DNA of 64,000 bases from Pegoplata infirma (GCA_963921195.1 OY992537.1:62112400-62176399), one strand, 5' to 3'; shown: positions 12,321-24,651, counted from the first letter of the stretch. Notes: generated from the sequence alone by a model not told the origin. Numbers and translations: made by a program.

Positions 12321-12386
12321 AAATGTTTTTAATTGTTTACCTTCTATTTTTTTCTCTGAATAAAATTTTTCCTGGACCATGATCAC

Positions 12387-13095
12387 GTAAAGTGAGAATT
12401 AACTATCGACGTCGTCAAAACGAGCAGTGTTGCACAGTTTTTTGCTTAAATAAAAACAAAATTGTTATTTAATGAATTATTTAATATTTTTATTTAAAAT
12501 AATAATGATTTCCATTCAAAAAACTATTAAAAACATAATAAAATAAGCATTTTACATTCAGCGATTTTTTGATGCTTCAGTATATGGGGGAGCAGTTAAA
12601 GTTTAACACTCGGTTTGTAACACCGTCAATAAATTTTAATATACATTTTTTTTTGAAAAGCCATTTTTACAACGATTTTATTTAATATATTCACTATTAT
12701 TCACATTAAATATTCAAAATTATTAAATAAAAATTTATCACACACATTCCAATTGGATGCATTTAACATATGCTTGTAGGGGTGTAAAAACCAAATTCTA
12801 CAATTGAGCTTAATATACACTAATTTATCACACTTATATCAATAGCAAATACTAAATTAATTTATTAATGAATTTGGTAAAAAAAAATCACTTTAATATT
12901 TTGTTTTAATAGTATTTTGATAATTTTTTTATTTTGCAAGAATTAATAACAATGCAAAAATAACAACAAAACAAAACGTCAAATTTTCAATTATCTTCTT
13001 CGAATTATGTTCGAAACGATACGTTAGTGATGTGCTTACGTGAAGCAACAAAAAATCATCATCTTTCAATCGTCGATAGACGACGCTCACTTTAC
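12387..13095. mobile_element. 709-bp TIR element, 8-bp duplication ATGATCAC
   Basis: GTAAAGTGAG at the left and CTCACTTTAC at the right, with further inverted 'actatcgacgtcgtc' / 'cgtcgatagacgacg'. ATGATCAC is repeated exactly at 12379-12386 and 13096-13103. An 8-bp duplication fits hAT or P-like elements; no transposase seen. Confidence 0.75.
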
Positions 13096-13103
13096 ATGAT
13101 CAC

Positions 13104-14400
13104 AGTCCTGATTTATTTTTCTTCTTGATTTTCCTGACAATTTATTGATTTTTAATTTTTTTTATATGATTTGTTCTTAGTTCTCCCAATTTTTCTAGCA
13201 TTCTTTGATGTTTTTGTTACACTACAAAAACATTTGAAAATCGATCTAAAATACCGGTTTCTAATTCATTACGATAACCAACCTTGCTTTTAATAATACT
13301 TTTTGTAACAATTTCTAATAAGAGAATTCGGTATTATCATCATTTTACATATGCTGGTAGTAAATTCTTTAAGGTATTCCTATTATATTTTTCATCATAC
13401 AAAATGTGGGTGGTATACATTGTATGTTATATCGTTTGTAACATATTCTAAATAGAAGGAAATTATTTCAATCTATAAATATTAAATTTTTATTTAATTA
13501 TATTTTTAGTAAATATTTTAATTGACTTAAATAATAATTTTCGTATATTTTTAATATTTAATTAAATTGATTTGATTAAAATTCAATCAAATATTTATTT
13601 AATTTAATTAAATTTTTATTTATTACTATTATTATGTTTATAATTAATAGTATTAACGGTTTAATTGAGAAAAAATATTTTTATTCTCAAAGCGGAGTTT
13701 ATATATTTTTTTAACCATTTAAATTTCAGAAGTTTGTGAATTTGAAAGTTTTGCATAAATCATGAATCATATGTCGATGATTTTTCTATAAAGGCCATCT
13801 TCTCAACTAATAGACCAAGTTGTTTACATTAAAATTGTATTAACAAACAATTTAATTGTATTGAACAATTTTGTTTTTGAATAAGATTTCAATTATTTTA
13901 TTTTCAACACAATAAAAATGTTTGTTAATACAACAACGATTTAATTGAAAATGAGTCTACAACACAATATTTTTTCTGTGTAACGTAGGCAGCATTTTTA
14001 GTTTCGAGTTGAGAATTCCACATATGTTTGTCTGGGTCACTCTGCAAACCACAGGGTGTTCTGCATTCAACAAATATGCCCATAGACTGTTGTTTAAATA
14101 ATTACAAATTTTTATCAGTAAAGGGTGTCAAGATTATCACTTTAAACTTAATTTTTCTTACATTATGTAAAATATCAACAAAATAACTTTTACTACAGAC
14201 AATATTTCTTTTTTCATTTTTTCAAAAAGACTGATGATGTTTGTTAGTCATGCATATGTTTTGTATTCAATGGGGGTTTTACTAAATAAATGAACGAATA
14301 AATGTTTAAATTTTAAATAATTTTTGCATCTTCTTGCAAATACATAAAACTAAACAAAAATGTATACGGTAGGCAAAGTATTTAAAAGGGATCTATTTCA
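13104..14400. other. AT-rich non-coding DNA, no gene seen
   Basis: Contains an imperfect inverted pair near 13820-13930 ('attgtattaacaaacaattt' / 'aatgtttgttaatacaac') and ends like ttacactacaaaaac / ttttttctgtgtaa at 13217 and 13965. A degraded MITE is possible but not convincing. Confidence 0.4.
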
Positions 14401-14439
14401 ATACTAATAATGAATTGTCAGACAGAATAAGAAGTTGTG

Positions 14440-15205
14440 AGTGACTGTCAAAAAAGTCCTTTCGATGAAAAAGAAAAATGTTGATGAAAAAAAATTGTTT
14501 AATAGAAAACAATTTTTTTTTTGTGAAAAATATAAAGTGATGAAAAAAAATTTGATGAAAAAAAATGTTGATAAATTTTTTTTTTTTGATAAAAAAAAAA
14601 AAATTTTGTTCGGAACTTTCCGAGTCAAAACACGTAAACAAGTTAAATTCGGCCTTGCCGAATGTTGTGATACTCTCAACAATTTCTTAAAGATTATTGC
14701 AAAAACTTTATTTAAAAGGAAATTACTTTTGAATTTTTTTTTTTTAAATTTCCGCGAAAAAAAAATTTGGTAAAAAAAATCCGAGATTTTTTTTTAATTT
14801 TTTGTCAAAAAAATGTTTGTACTTGTTTAAATACCATTTGGTGTTCAATTATGTTCGCATATGTCAACCAGCAGCCGAATTAAAGTATTTTGAATTTTTA
14901 GGTTATGTTGAATGTACTAAAATTTTTGAGGCGTCCTTACATTTTCGTTCATAACTTTTGAACCGCTTAACCGATATCGCTCAAATGCAATGCCAAACTT
15001 TTCGGGAGAACTTCCAATAAATGTGTTAAGTTTCAGTCATCTCCGTGAAAAATTTTGGCCGTGATCACCATTTTCACTGACAGACGGACAGATGGACATA
15101 AAATCTTAAAATCGATCGGGGATCATGAATATATATACCTTATGGGGTCCAAGATCGATATTTCGATGAGTTACAAACGGAATGACAAACTTATATGTAT
15201 ATACC
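14440..15205 (-). mobile_element. mini-me-type repeat with adjacent GATGAAAAA minisatellite
   Basis: The 'gatgaaaaaaa' run at 14463-14600 leads into the reversed tail 'aaattcggccttgccgaat' (14644-14662), then 'cataacttttgaaccgctta', a short 'gacagacggacagatggaca' core and 'ggggtccaagatcgatattt' to 15205. Confidence 0.7.
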
Positions 15206-15249
15206 CTCTTTTCATAAAAAAAATTAAAAAAAAAAAAAAAATTTAATGA

Positions 15250-16367
15250 AGAAAAATTTTTTAACAAAAAAATTTTTGATTTAAAAAATTCTTATAATTT
15301 TTTTCTGTAGTTGAAAAAATATTTAATTTTCTTTAAACATCCTTTAAATCTAATTTATATTTCTATACACTCCACTTAAAATGTTCAAATTCAGCAAAAT
15401 AAAATTGAAATCAAATGATATACAAATTTAATATTGTATATAATGTTGAATCCTTTCAACGGAAACTAAAAATTAGCATATGAATAAAATATACGAATGA
15501 TGTTGCAAATAAAATAAATGTCTGGCATCAAATAAATCGTGATACAATAAATGCAACAAAAATTGAGGCAAAAAGTTATATGTATAAAATAAATTTAAAC
15601 TATAAATTAAATGCAGAAATTTTCTTGCAATGCTTAAAATATTAGACTGATATACACCAAGCCCTCAATAAATATACAAAAATTTTCAAAACTTTTTGAG
15701 AAAGTTGAAGGATTTACATTGCTAAAAAATCTATAGATTTTTTAACAAATTTTTAAAATCAGACTTGTGTAATTTTAAATTTTTCTTCAAACAGAAACAA
15801 AAAAACTGCATTTTACATTTGCCGAAGGCAAAACATGCAGAAAATCAATCACCTGCTTTCATTATGTTTGCTTTTAAAACTTGTCAAATTTTAAAATCTT
15901 TGATTTCTATAATTTCTTTTTTACCTAAGTTCACTTTGTTAAATTATTTGAAATTACGAATATTTGATGTTTGTACGTTAAGGGCTAATCATCGATTATT
16001 TTCATATAAATTTGACATTTGGAAACATTGATTAGCACTAATCATTGATTATCTTGTGATAAGTTACCAGACCTAAGAGTATTACCTAATTTTCTAAGGT
16101 ATTCTGAGGATGGCGAAATTATAAATTCCCTGAAACGGTCGTCTATTAATTCCAGAAAATTATAAAACTTTTGAAAGCAGAAACTTTGCGAATAATTGTT
16201 GGGATAATATCCTAAGAAAGTGGAGTTAACATAAGTGCTTGTTATGTTAATTCATAATAGAACAAATAAATAACCTCGAACTAGAATAAAATTTATTAAA
16301 AAAATTTAAAACTTTTTTTCGAATTAAGTATATTTTACACATCAATTACTTAAATAATTGTATTAAA
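15250..16367. other. AT-rich non-coding DNA upstream of the first visible Pde11 exon
   Basis: No upstream coding exon or promoter motif could be supported. A degraded 'taacctcgaactagaataaa' fragment of the 3634/43598 foldback family is at about 16270. Confidence 0.5.
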
Positions 16368-16395
16368 TTGTTTCTTTTCTCCTATCTCTTCCTAG

Positions 16396-16762
16396 GTTTA
16401 CATTTGCGTAGCATTGAGGAACCCACAGCTCAATTGTTTACCTTAAATACCCCAAATAGTTATAATAACAGTAATTGTAGCAACAGTAGGATGCCGGCGG
16501 AGCTGGGGGGCACAGGTTATGGTTCCGAACAAAATTTATTGTTAAATAATCGTACCGGTGTCCCCCTGGCCACATATCAACACCAACAACAACAACAGCA
16601 TCAGTATCAGCTACAATATCATCATCATCATCCGCAGCAACAACAAAATTCCTCCTCATCTTTACACCCGCTATCACCACAAAGAAATTATGATCCGGAA
16701 TATTCCCGTATGGAATCGTGGATGGATGAGAATCAAGAATTTGTGCAGGATTATTTTATAAG
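16396..16762 (+). CDS. Pde11: Pde11 exon (first visible): Gln/His-rich N-terminal region
   Basis: A pyrimidine-rich acceptor (tctcttcctag) ends at 16395, and the donor aag|gtgagtaa begins at 16763. The exon starts with the last two bases of a codon, so an earlier exon must supply the rest unless translation starts inside. An in-frame ATG at 16491 (MPAELGG) is a possible alternative start. The open frame also runs upstream to an ATG at 16368, but that lies across the acceptor and is probably intronic. The encoded protein has low-complexity Gln/His runs (HQQQQQHQYQ, YHHHHPQQQQ) and a Ser run, then a conserved block ESWMDENQEFVQDYFIR. That block corresponds to the 'VEAWLDDHRDF..YFVRKATRE' region just before the GAF domains in PDE11A. 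The arginine codon is split by the intron (AG|A). A mini-me fragment begins about 28 bp after the donor. Confidence 0.9.
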
Positions 16763-16789
16763 GTGAGTAAACGACAAGTAAAAAATATA

Positions 16790-17260
16790 AAATTCGGTCT
16801 TGCCAAATGTAAAAACGATTATTGCAATAACAATTATTTGAAAAAATAAAAAATATAAAAAATATTTTGAAAAAAAAAAAATCCGCGGAAAAAATAATTT
16901 TGGTGTAAAAAAAATTTGACAAAAAAATGTTTTGGGTAAAAGAATCATTTTGAGAAAAAAAATTGGACAAAAGGATTTACACGGAAAAAAATTTGTGGCG
17001 GAAAAAAAATTCCTCGAATGTTTGGGGTAAAAAATAGGTTTATACTTCTGTAAATACCTTTCGATATGCAATTCTATTCACATATTTTAACCAGCAGCCG
17101 AATTAATTTTCGTTCATAACTTTTGAACCGCAAGAACGATATCGCTCAAATGCGTGTCGCTTTTCGAAAAACTAACAACAAAATATGTTAAGTTACAGTC
17201 ACATCTGTGTTCAATTTTGGCCGTGATCGCCATTTCAACAGACAGACGGAATGATATTTA
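16790..17260 (-). mobile_element. mini-me fragment directly after the exon donor
   Basis: The reversed tail 'aattcggtcttgccaaatgt' begins 28 bp past the donor of the 16396 exon, followed by 'cataacttttgaaccgca' and 'cagacagacggaatga', where it breaks off. Between tail and core lies a run of 'aaaaaaaattt(t)g' words (16850-17040). Confidence 0.6.
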
Positions 17261-17479
17261 CACAAATACATCGGATTTTTTTTTCAACAAAAATTTTTTT
17301 CGCGGATTTTTTTTCAAAATTATAATCTTTTTACAAACTTTTACATTTTTTATGCCCTCCACTGATTGCCCTGAAACTTTCTTATGGGAAAGAGGGCGGG
17401 GGGGGGGGGAATCAGAGTTATCTGTTTTTTCTTAGCCGCCTAACTTGCAATCGGAGGGTGCCCTGTGAAAGACCTCCTT

Positions 17480-20035
17480 TGTTAGTGATAGAGTTTGTCA
17501 TTCCGTTTGTAACTCATCGATATATCGGTCTGGGATCCTATAAAGTATATATGGGGCATTCCATGTGAAATCGGACACTTTGAAAAACTTTTTTTTTTAG
17601 ATTTTCCCAATTTGTTTACAGTTTTTAGTACCCTTCGAAAACTCCTTCGTGGTAAATTTTCAGATTTTTTTGATGACCCGTTCAAAAGATATCGAATTTT
17701 TAAAAATTGGTAGTTTGTTCCTTTACTCAAACTTCTTTTAATCATAACTTCTTCAATAATGGTCCAAATTTTTTTCAAAATTTTTGTTTTTTTACGTACT
17801 TTTTAAAAAAAAATCCCAAAAAATTCTTAAAAGCGCTCTAGTATGCGATTTTTAAGTTTTAAAATTTAAATCTCATTTTTGAAAATGTTTGTACTCTTCG
17901 ATTTTTTTGAAATTTTTTTGTGTAAAACTTCTATCAATTCTACAAATTTTTTGCCCAGGAGGATCGTGGGATAACGAGTATTACTATTTTTGAAAATTTT
18001 TTGAAATTTTTTTTGTAATTTTCCAATCTTAAAATCATTTCTAGTGCTTCAATGGTGCGTCATAGAGGGGTCCTTTATAAGACTGACCCCCATTAATTTT
18101 TACGTCTTAACATTTCTTTGGAACAAACTAATACCCTATCTCCAATTTCTAAGGGGGCTCCCACACAAAACGACATTTTTTTTAAAAATTTTTTCCAACC
18201 GCTCTAACTGCCCTAATAGTGCCCTTAGAGCAACAAAATGTATGACTGAGCCACAATATTTTTTTAGTCCAAATATTTTCTCTGAACACACCTACCCTCT
18301 ATCTTTAACTGTTAAGGCGGTCCCCATACAATTTTTTTTATTTTTTGTAAATTTGTTTTGTTTAATCAGCTTCTACCGGTCCAATAGTGCGTCCGAGAGG
18401 GGTCATTAGTGAGACCGACCCCCATTTATTTTTACTTCAACATTTTTTCAAAATATATCTACGCCCTATCTCAACTCCCTAAGTAGGCTCCCATACAAAA
18501 TTACATTTTTATAAAATTTGCTTCAACTGTTATTTGTATGGGAGCCTACTTAGAGAGTGGATATAGGGCGTAGGTATGTTTTGAAAAATGTTGTAGGGGA
18601 AAAATAAATGGGGGTCGGTCTAACTAATGACCCCTCTCGGCCGCACCATTGGACCGGTAGAAGCTGATTAAACAAAAGAAATTTACAAAAAATAAAAAAA
18701 ATTGTATGGGGACCGCCTTAACAGTTAAAGATAGAGGGTAGGTGTGTTCAGAGAAAATGTTTGGAATTAAAAAAATATTGTAGGTCGGTCAAACATTTTG
18801 TTGCTCTAAGGGCACTATTAGGGCAGTAAGAGCGGTTGGAACAAATTTAAAAAAATGTCGTTTTGTGTGGGAGCCCCCTTAGAAATTGGAGATAGGTATT
18901 AGTTTGTTCCAAAGAAATGTTAAGACGTAAAAATTAATGGGGGTCGGTCTTATAAAGGACCCCTCTATGACGCACCATTGGAGCAGTAGAAATGATTTTA
19001 AGATTGGAAAATTACAATAAAATTTTTTCAAAAATTTTTAAAAAATAGTAATAATCGTTATCCCACGATCCTTTTGGGCAACAAATTTGTAGAATTGATA
19101 GAAGTTTTACACAAAAAAATTTCAAAAAAATCGAAGAGTACAAACATTTTCAAAAATGAGATTTAAATTTTAAAACTAAAAATCGCATACTAGAGCGCTT
19201 TTAAGAATTTTTTGGGATTTTTTTTTTAAAGTACGTAAAAAAACAAAAATTAAAAAATGAAATTTGGACCATTATTGAAGATGTTATGATTAAAAGAAGT
19301 TTGAGTAAAGGAACAAACTACCAATTTTTAAAAATTCGATATCATTTTTAAAAATTCGGGTCATCAAAAAATCTGAAAATTTACCACGAAGGAGTTTTCG
19401 AAGGGTACAAAAAACTGTTAACAAATTAGGAAAATCTGAAAAAAAAAAATTTCAAAGTGTCCGATTTGACATGGAATGCCCCATATATTATTGATCAGTG
19501 ATCGATTCTTAGACTTTCGAGCGATGTCCGTCTGTCTGTCGGTTGAAATGGAGATCTTGCCCAAAATACTACTTAGATATGACTAAAACTTAACATGTTT
19601 ACTTGTTGTTGTTCCGAGCAGCATTGCATTTGAGCGAAATCGGTTCAGCGGTTCAAAAGTTATGAACGAATATATAAGAACATCTCGAAAATTTTGGTGC
19701 ATTTAACATAACCTCAAAAAATACGAAATCTTTTAATTCGCTTCTAGTTGGTATTTGTTAACAGAATTCGATTCCTAATGGTATTTAAATAATAACAAAA
19801 CATATTTTTTACAAAAAAAAATCTCGGATTTTTTTTCCGCGGAAATAGTTTTTTTTTTAAAACTTTTTTGTTTGCAAATAATCTTGTTTACATTGTAAAG
19901 GGTTTCAATACATTCGGCTAGGCCGAGTTTAACTTTTTTACATGTTTTTTTTAATAAATTTTTCGCAATAATATTTTTTACACTGTGTCAATACATTTGA
20001 CAAGCCGAATTTAACATTTCTTACTTGTTTTTTTT
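17480..20035 (+). mobile_element. mini-me-type repeat split by a 1.9-kb foldback
   Basis: Left part to about 17550: 'gtgatagagtttgtcattcc', 'ctgggatcctataaagtata'. Right part from 19486: 'atatattattgatcagtgat', 'cgatgtccgtctgtctgtc', ending in hairpin tails 'ttcggctaggccgag' (19914-19928) and 'tgacaagccgaat'. The break is in the (TA)n tract. Confidence 0.7.
17551..19485. mobile_element. 1.9-kb palindromic foldback, ATGGGGCATTCCATG ends
   Basis: ATGGGGCATTCCATG at 17551 is mirrored by CATGGAATGCCCCAT ending 19485. The arms (about 950 bp each) match throughout, e.g. 'ccttcgaaaactccttcg', 'aggatcgtgggataacg', 'ggggtcggtct' and 'gtgtgggagcccccttaga' on opposite strands. The centre is near 18530 in 'ttgcttcaactgttattt'. 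Related partial copies are at 37974-42781 and 63197-63615. No protein-coding capacity. Confidence 0.85.
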
Positions 20036-20251
20036 GTAAATTAAGTCAAAAGTGTATCATCGCAGTACATTTATATGATTTTATCATATTGTATCACATT
20101 TATAATTGGATTAAGTATTTGATTTAATTAAATCTTAATCAAGTTAATTGTCTATATTGTCATAATTGTTTGTATTTAATATAATACTACGGTATATAAA
20201 TTGAAGATAATATGTATAAAAAAATAAATTACATATTCTTACACACTTACA

Positions 20252-20449
20252 ACGGATTTTACAGTCAACACGTAAGTCTAAGTGCACACTTAAGTGCAAA
20301 GTTTTCAATCAATATTTTTGGGGGCGCTTTTTTCATGGTATGTATTAGGAATCACGAATTAGTACCTTTTTGTACTTATGTATATGCCTTAAATTTCTCG
20401 GGAAAAAATGGCATTACACTTTTAACTTAAGTGGTGACAGTAAAATCCG
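20252..20449. mobile_element. MITE of about 198 bp, CGGATTTTACAGTCA ends
   Basis: Left 'cggattttacagtcaacacg' and right 'aagtggtgacagtaaaatcc' are imperfect inverses; a second inverted pair 'cgtaagtctaagtg / ttaacttaagtgg' extends the arms. No clear target duplication. Confidence 0.6.
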
Positions 20450-20499
20450 GCCTTAATATATGTTTGAGCACCCACAATCACAAATACTAGTACAAAAAA

Positions 20500-21310
20500 A
20501 AAAATAAAGAAGTTTAATTCGACTTATCCAAATCCATTGCTATCCAACACAATGCCCTTACAGTTTTGGCAAAATCAGACAAGGTGGAAGTTCCTTCTGT
20601 AGATCTAAACAAACCTCTGAAAAACACTTTTTTATAAAACAAATTAAACAATTTTATAGCAGAATAAGTTCATAGTCCTTCATTTAGACCGAGATATTAT
20701 GAAAATAGGTTTTTTTTGCCGGGATATAAAAAATGTCTACGAGTTTTGAACTCTTGTCCGAAAAATTAAATCATGATAACGTTTTGCTGATGATATGTGT
20801 GTACTTGCCAAAGCAAAATTTTTTACAACAAAATTATTGATCCGTAATGGTTCTAAGACATTCTAGCGATATCTGTGAAAACCAAGATGCAATTTAAACA
20901 AAAAAACTCTTAATTTGGTACATGAGCAATATCGGATCCGTCTGTCTATGGAAAGTATGATGTAGACCAAAAGAGCTATAAATTTGATATATGTGCAAAA
21001 TCGAATCTAAGATATTCTACCAATATTTATCTGTCGGTCCGTCTGTGGCACGCACACTGCAGTCCATACCAAAAAAGCTGGACTCCCAAAATTCGGCACG
21101 AATATGCCTGGTAAAGTTCTTAAATGGACGAAATCGGACCAGGGGAAGAAGCTTCCCCTTAAAGAACTAAATTAACCTCTGAAAAACTCCAACTTGAGCA
21201 CAGAGGACTTAAAAATTCAACTTTTTTACATTTTGGAGGGTGAAAAAAATTAGAAACAGACTGAATGCACATACTTTCACTTGTGTTCTGTACTTTTGTT
21301 AAACAAATGG
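20500..21310 (+). repeat. Degenerate mini-me-like sequence
   Basis: Scattered recognisable pieces: 'tttaattcgacttatccaaa', 'cggatccgtctgtctatgg', 'tctgtcggtccgtctgtggc' and 'ttcacttgtgttctgtactt'. Too diverged to set ends. Confidence 0.5.
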
Positions 21311-21407
21311 AGCATTTTTATGTTAGATGAAGTTCGGACTTGGTGAAAAACATTTTGACGGACAAATAAAAGTATTTAAAAAAAAAGTGAGGGACGAGAT
21401 AATTTTT

Positions 21408-22388
21408 ATACCCTCCACTCTAGTGATAGAGGGTATATATAAGTTTGTCATTCCGTTTGTAACACCTCGAAATATTGGTCTAGGACCCCATAAAGTATAT
21501 ATATTCATGATCCTCGATCGATTTTAAGACGATCTAGCGATGTCCGTCCGTCCGTCCGTCCGTCCGTCCGTCCGTCCGTCCGTCCGTCCGTCCGTCCGTC
21601 CGTCTGTCCGTCTGTCTGTCTGTCTGTCTGTCTGTCTGTTGAAAACACGCTAACTTTTGAAAGACTTTACGCAGGCTCCTGAAGTTTAGCATATATGTTG
21701 GGCATTTACCTGGTCAGGTTGGTATTGCAATCCAGCGAAATCGGTCCAGTGGTTCAAAAGTTATAAGCAAATGAGTAAATTTCGGCAAGGGTTTTTTTGG
21801 AATTTACGAGATAAAACACACGGTAACTTTCGAACGGCAATTCAGAGGGTGCTGAAGTGTGGCATATATATTTGTCGTTCTTCAGGTCCGGTTCATTTTA
21901 AATTTCAGCCAAATCGGTCCAGTGGTTTAAAAGTTATTAACAAAACCGTAAATTTCAGATTCGCCTCACCTTAAATTCACGTGTTGAAAACCCGTTAAAC
22001 ATGTTTTAAAAACATTGGTAAGTCACAAAAATATTTTACATCGCATTTTTGTCATTCAAAAATATTTTTACACTAAAAGAAAAAAAAATACAATCGAAAA
22101 AAATTTTACACTCAAAAAAAATTTTACACTCAAAAAAAAAATTTAGTAAATTATTTTTTTTTTTCAAAAATTAGTTAGTTTACACTAAAAGAAAAAAGAA
22201 ATACACTCGAAAAAAATTTTACACTCAAAAAAAATTTTACACTCCAAAAAAAATTCAGTAAATTATTTTTTTTTTTTTCAAAAATTAGTGTTATTTTTTC
22301 ACTCTAGAAAATTTACTATAACTTAAAATGGGCATTGTGGAGGGTATTCATAGATTCGGCCAAGTCGAATTTAATTTTTCTACTTGTT
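21408..22388 (+). mobile_element. mini-me-type repeat, full-length-looking copy
   Basis: Starts ataccctccactctagtgat, then the (TA) tract, the core (cgaaatattggtctaggacc; atcgattttaagacgatcta), a long (CCGT)n(CTGT)n tract at 21541-21638, 'gctaacttttgaaagacttt', two 'cagtggttcaaaagttat'-type repeats, and a run of 'acactcaaaaaaaa' words. The tail 'attcggccaagtcgaattta' plus 'cttg' is hairpin-like. Near-identical organisation recurs at 29110 and 51999. Confidence 0.8.
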
Positions 22389-22394
22389 TTTTTT

Positions 22395-23090
22395 TAAAAC
22401 TAGAGAAAACAAGTGAGAGTGTTAAATTTGGCTGTGCCGAATCTTATATACCCTCCAACGTTTAAAAAAAAAATTGCAGGGGCGTTGTTTTTGGGGGGGG
22501 GGGCTTGTCGGGGGTCCTTGGGGACACCTTCTCTCTGGTCAAAAATGTTTACAAATTTAATTACTATGCTTTTTGTACAAAAGATATACAATTTCATCAT
22601 TATATAAATTATTTGATAATATCCACGCCCACAAAAGGGGGCGGACCAAAAAAAAAAGTAATTTTCAAATCCCCTGGGTCCAAGTCCAAGACTTTGAACT
22701 TTTTCAAGCATAAAAATGTTTCATTTGTTTAACAAAAATACAAAAAAACCTATAAAAAGTTACCTTTTTCATGGGTTGGTTTACTTCGTCAAGGGGGGAC
22801 TTTTTCCCCCCTGGTCCGATTTTGCCCATCTCCGAACTTAACCAGCCTATGAAAATAAGACATATATGTGCCAAATTTCAGGAGTCTAACGCTTTTATTT
22901 TGTACTGTCTTCCACAGACGGACAGACGGACAGACGGACGGACGGACAGACGGACATCGCTAGAATGTCTTAGAATCGATCACTGATCAATAATATATAT
23001 ACTTTATGGGGTCCTCGACCGATATTTCGATGCGTTACACACGGAATGACAAAGTGAGTATACCCCCATACTGTAGTTGGAGGGTATAAA
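22395..23090 (-). mobile_element. mini-me-type repeat, opposite orientation
   Basis: Reversed tail 'gctgtgccgaatcttatata', 'agacggacagacggacggac' core at 22915-22956, '(ta) tactttatggggtcctcg', ending 'ctgtagttggagggtataaa'. It lies tail-to-tail with the 21408 copy. Confidence 0.75.
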
Positions 23091-23436
23091 AAAATTTATT
23101 AAAAAAATGTTGAATGAAGTTGGACCAGGGCGGAGAAGCTTCCCCTGAAGAACAAAATTAACCTCTGAAAAACTTCAGAGGAATAAAAAAATTATCTTTT
23201 TTTGGCCTACCTCTTTTGTGGGCGTGTATATAAAAAATAATAAATTTGTATTACTATGGTGCAAAAAAGTTTTTTTTTACATTTTGGAAGGTAAAAAAGA
23301 TTAGGCACAGTCACATTAAACACTCTCACTTGTGTTCTGTACTTTTGTTAAACAAATGGAACATTTTTATGTCAGATTAAGCTCAGATTTGGTGAAGAAA
23401 TGTTTGACAAAAAAAAAAGTTTTTTAGTAATGAAGC

Positions 23437-23800
23437 TCAGACTTGGTGAAAAAATGTTTGACAAAAAAAAAAATTTATAGAAAAAATTTTTTTATGAAAA
23501 ACAGTGCTGGACAAAATAAAAATTTTGATTAAAAAAAATTTGGATGAAAAAAAAAATTTGATAAAAAAATTTTGGTTGAAAAAAAAATTATAAAAATTCA
23601 ATGAAAAAAAAATCGGTGAAAAAAAAATATTGATGAAAAAAAAAAAAATTATGAAAAATAAAATTTTGATCAAAAAAGTATTAATTAAAAAAATTGATGA
23701 AAAAAATCGATGAAAAAAATTTTGATGAAAATACAAAATTTTGATTAAAAAATATTGATGAAAAAACAAAATATGGATTAAAAATTTTTTTTTGTTTGTT
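23437..23800. repeat. Degenerate 'GATGAAAAAAA' minisatellite
   Basis: About 20 imperfect copies of (t)tgatgaaaaaa(a)t. The minus strand reads as an open Phe/Ile-rich frame, rejected as a gene. Confidence 0.75.
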
Positions 23801-23862
23801 TTGTCGAGGAGATCACAAAAATGCCTATTAAACCTGCTAAACACCCCCAAATTTTAGAGTTA

Positions 23863-24360
23863 CACTCAAAAAAACCTTGTAAAATAACAAGAAAATTTTG
23901 AAACTTTTATTTTGTACCTCCAATTTCACAAGAATTCCATGTTATTTTACAAGCTTTTTACCAATTATTTTGTAATTTTATAAGCCTTTTTTTAACCGCG
24001 ATAAAACTTACAACGAGGTTTTGTGATTTTACTATATTTTTTGCTACCTCCTATGTTACGAGAATTCCTAGTAAAAAATACGAACTTTTTTGTAATTTTA
24101 CAAGATTTTTACCAAGAAAATTGTAAATTTACAACTTTTTTGGTGAAATAAAACTTACAAGAAATTTTCGTAAATTTACTAGATTTTTTTGTAAAAAATC
24201 TTGGAAATTTGTAAAATTACAAGAAAAACTGTAAAATTACAAAAAAAAATTAAATTTCAATCGAAAATAATTTGTTAAAAAACAAGGAAAAGTGTCAAAT
24301 ATTGGTAAAATGGGATTACGAGAATTTTTTTAGTAATTTGGCAAGGTTTTTTTTTTGGTG
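23863..24360. mobile_element. CACTCAAAA-end TA-target element (498 bp)
   Basis: CACTCAAAAAAACCTTGTAA at the left and 'ggcaaggttttttttttggtg' inverted at the right, with TA at 23861-23862 and 24361-24362. The interior is many variants of 'ttgtaaatttacaa' and 'acaagaaaattt', so single strands can fold in many ways. Confidence 0.7.
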
Positions 24361-24651
24361 TAGATTAAAAATTTGCAAGGAAACTTGAGAAAATGAAAAG
24401 TTGAAGAAAAAATTTCACTGTAGGAGATCATAAATACTATACCAGTATTTCGAAGTGTTACACGCGGGGTAACAAATTTATATTTATACCCTCTAGCATT
24501 AAATATTGTTACGACGAACATCATAATATTTGAAACTCAATACAAAAAACCCACTCAAAACAAACCTACATTAAATACAACAAAAAAAGTAAACTATAAT
24601 GTTTTCTTTTGTCATTTTTTTCATCAGCAAAATCTTGAGTACACTCAGAAA

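Noticed and set aside
14393..14773. Lys/Phe-rich frames on both strands
   Set aside because: Produced by 'gatgaaaaaa' low-complexity DNA.
16368..16395. ATG at 16368 as the Pde11 start codon
   Set aside because: It lies upstream of a strong polypyrimidine-AG acceptor and encodes a Phe/Leu-rich stretch matching the intron tract; the exon more likely begins at 16396.
16438..17071. Minus-strand frames overlapping the first visible exon
   Set aside because: Shadows of the Gln/His-rich exon and of AT-rich repeat DNA; no splice or domain support.
23437..23850. 137-codon Phe/Ile-rich frame on the minus strand
   Set aside because: Derived from the degenerate GATGAAAAAAA minisatellite; composition alone explains it.
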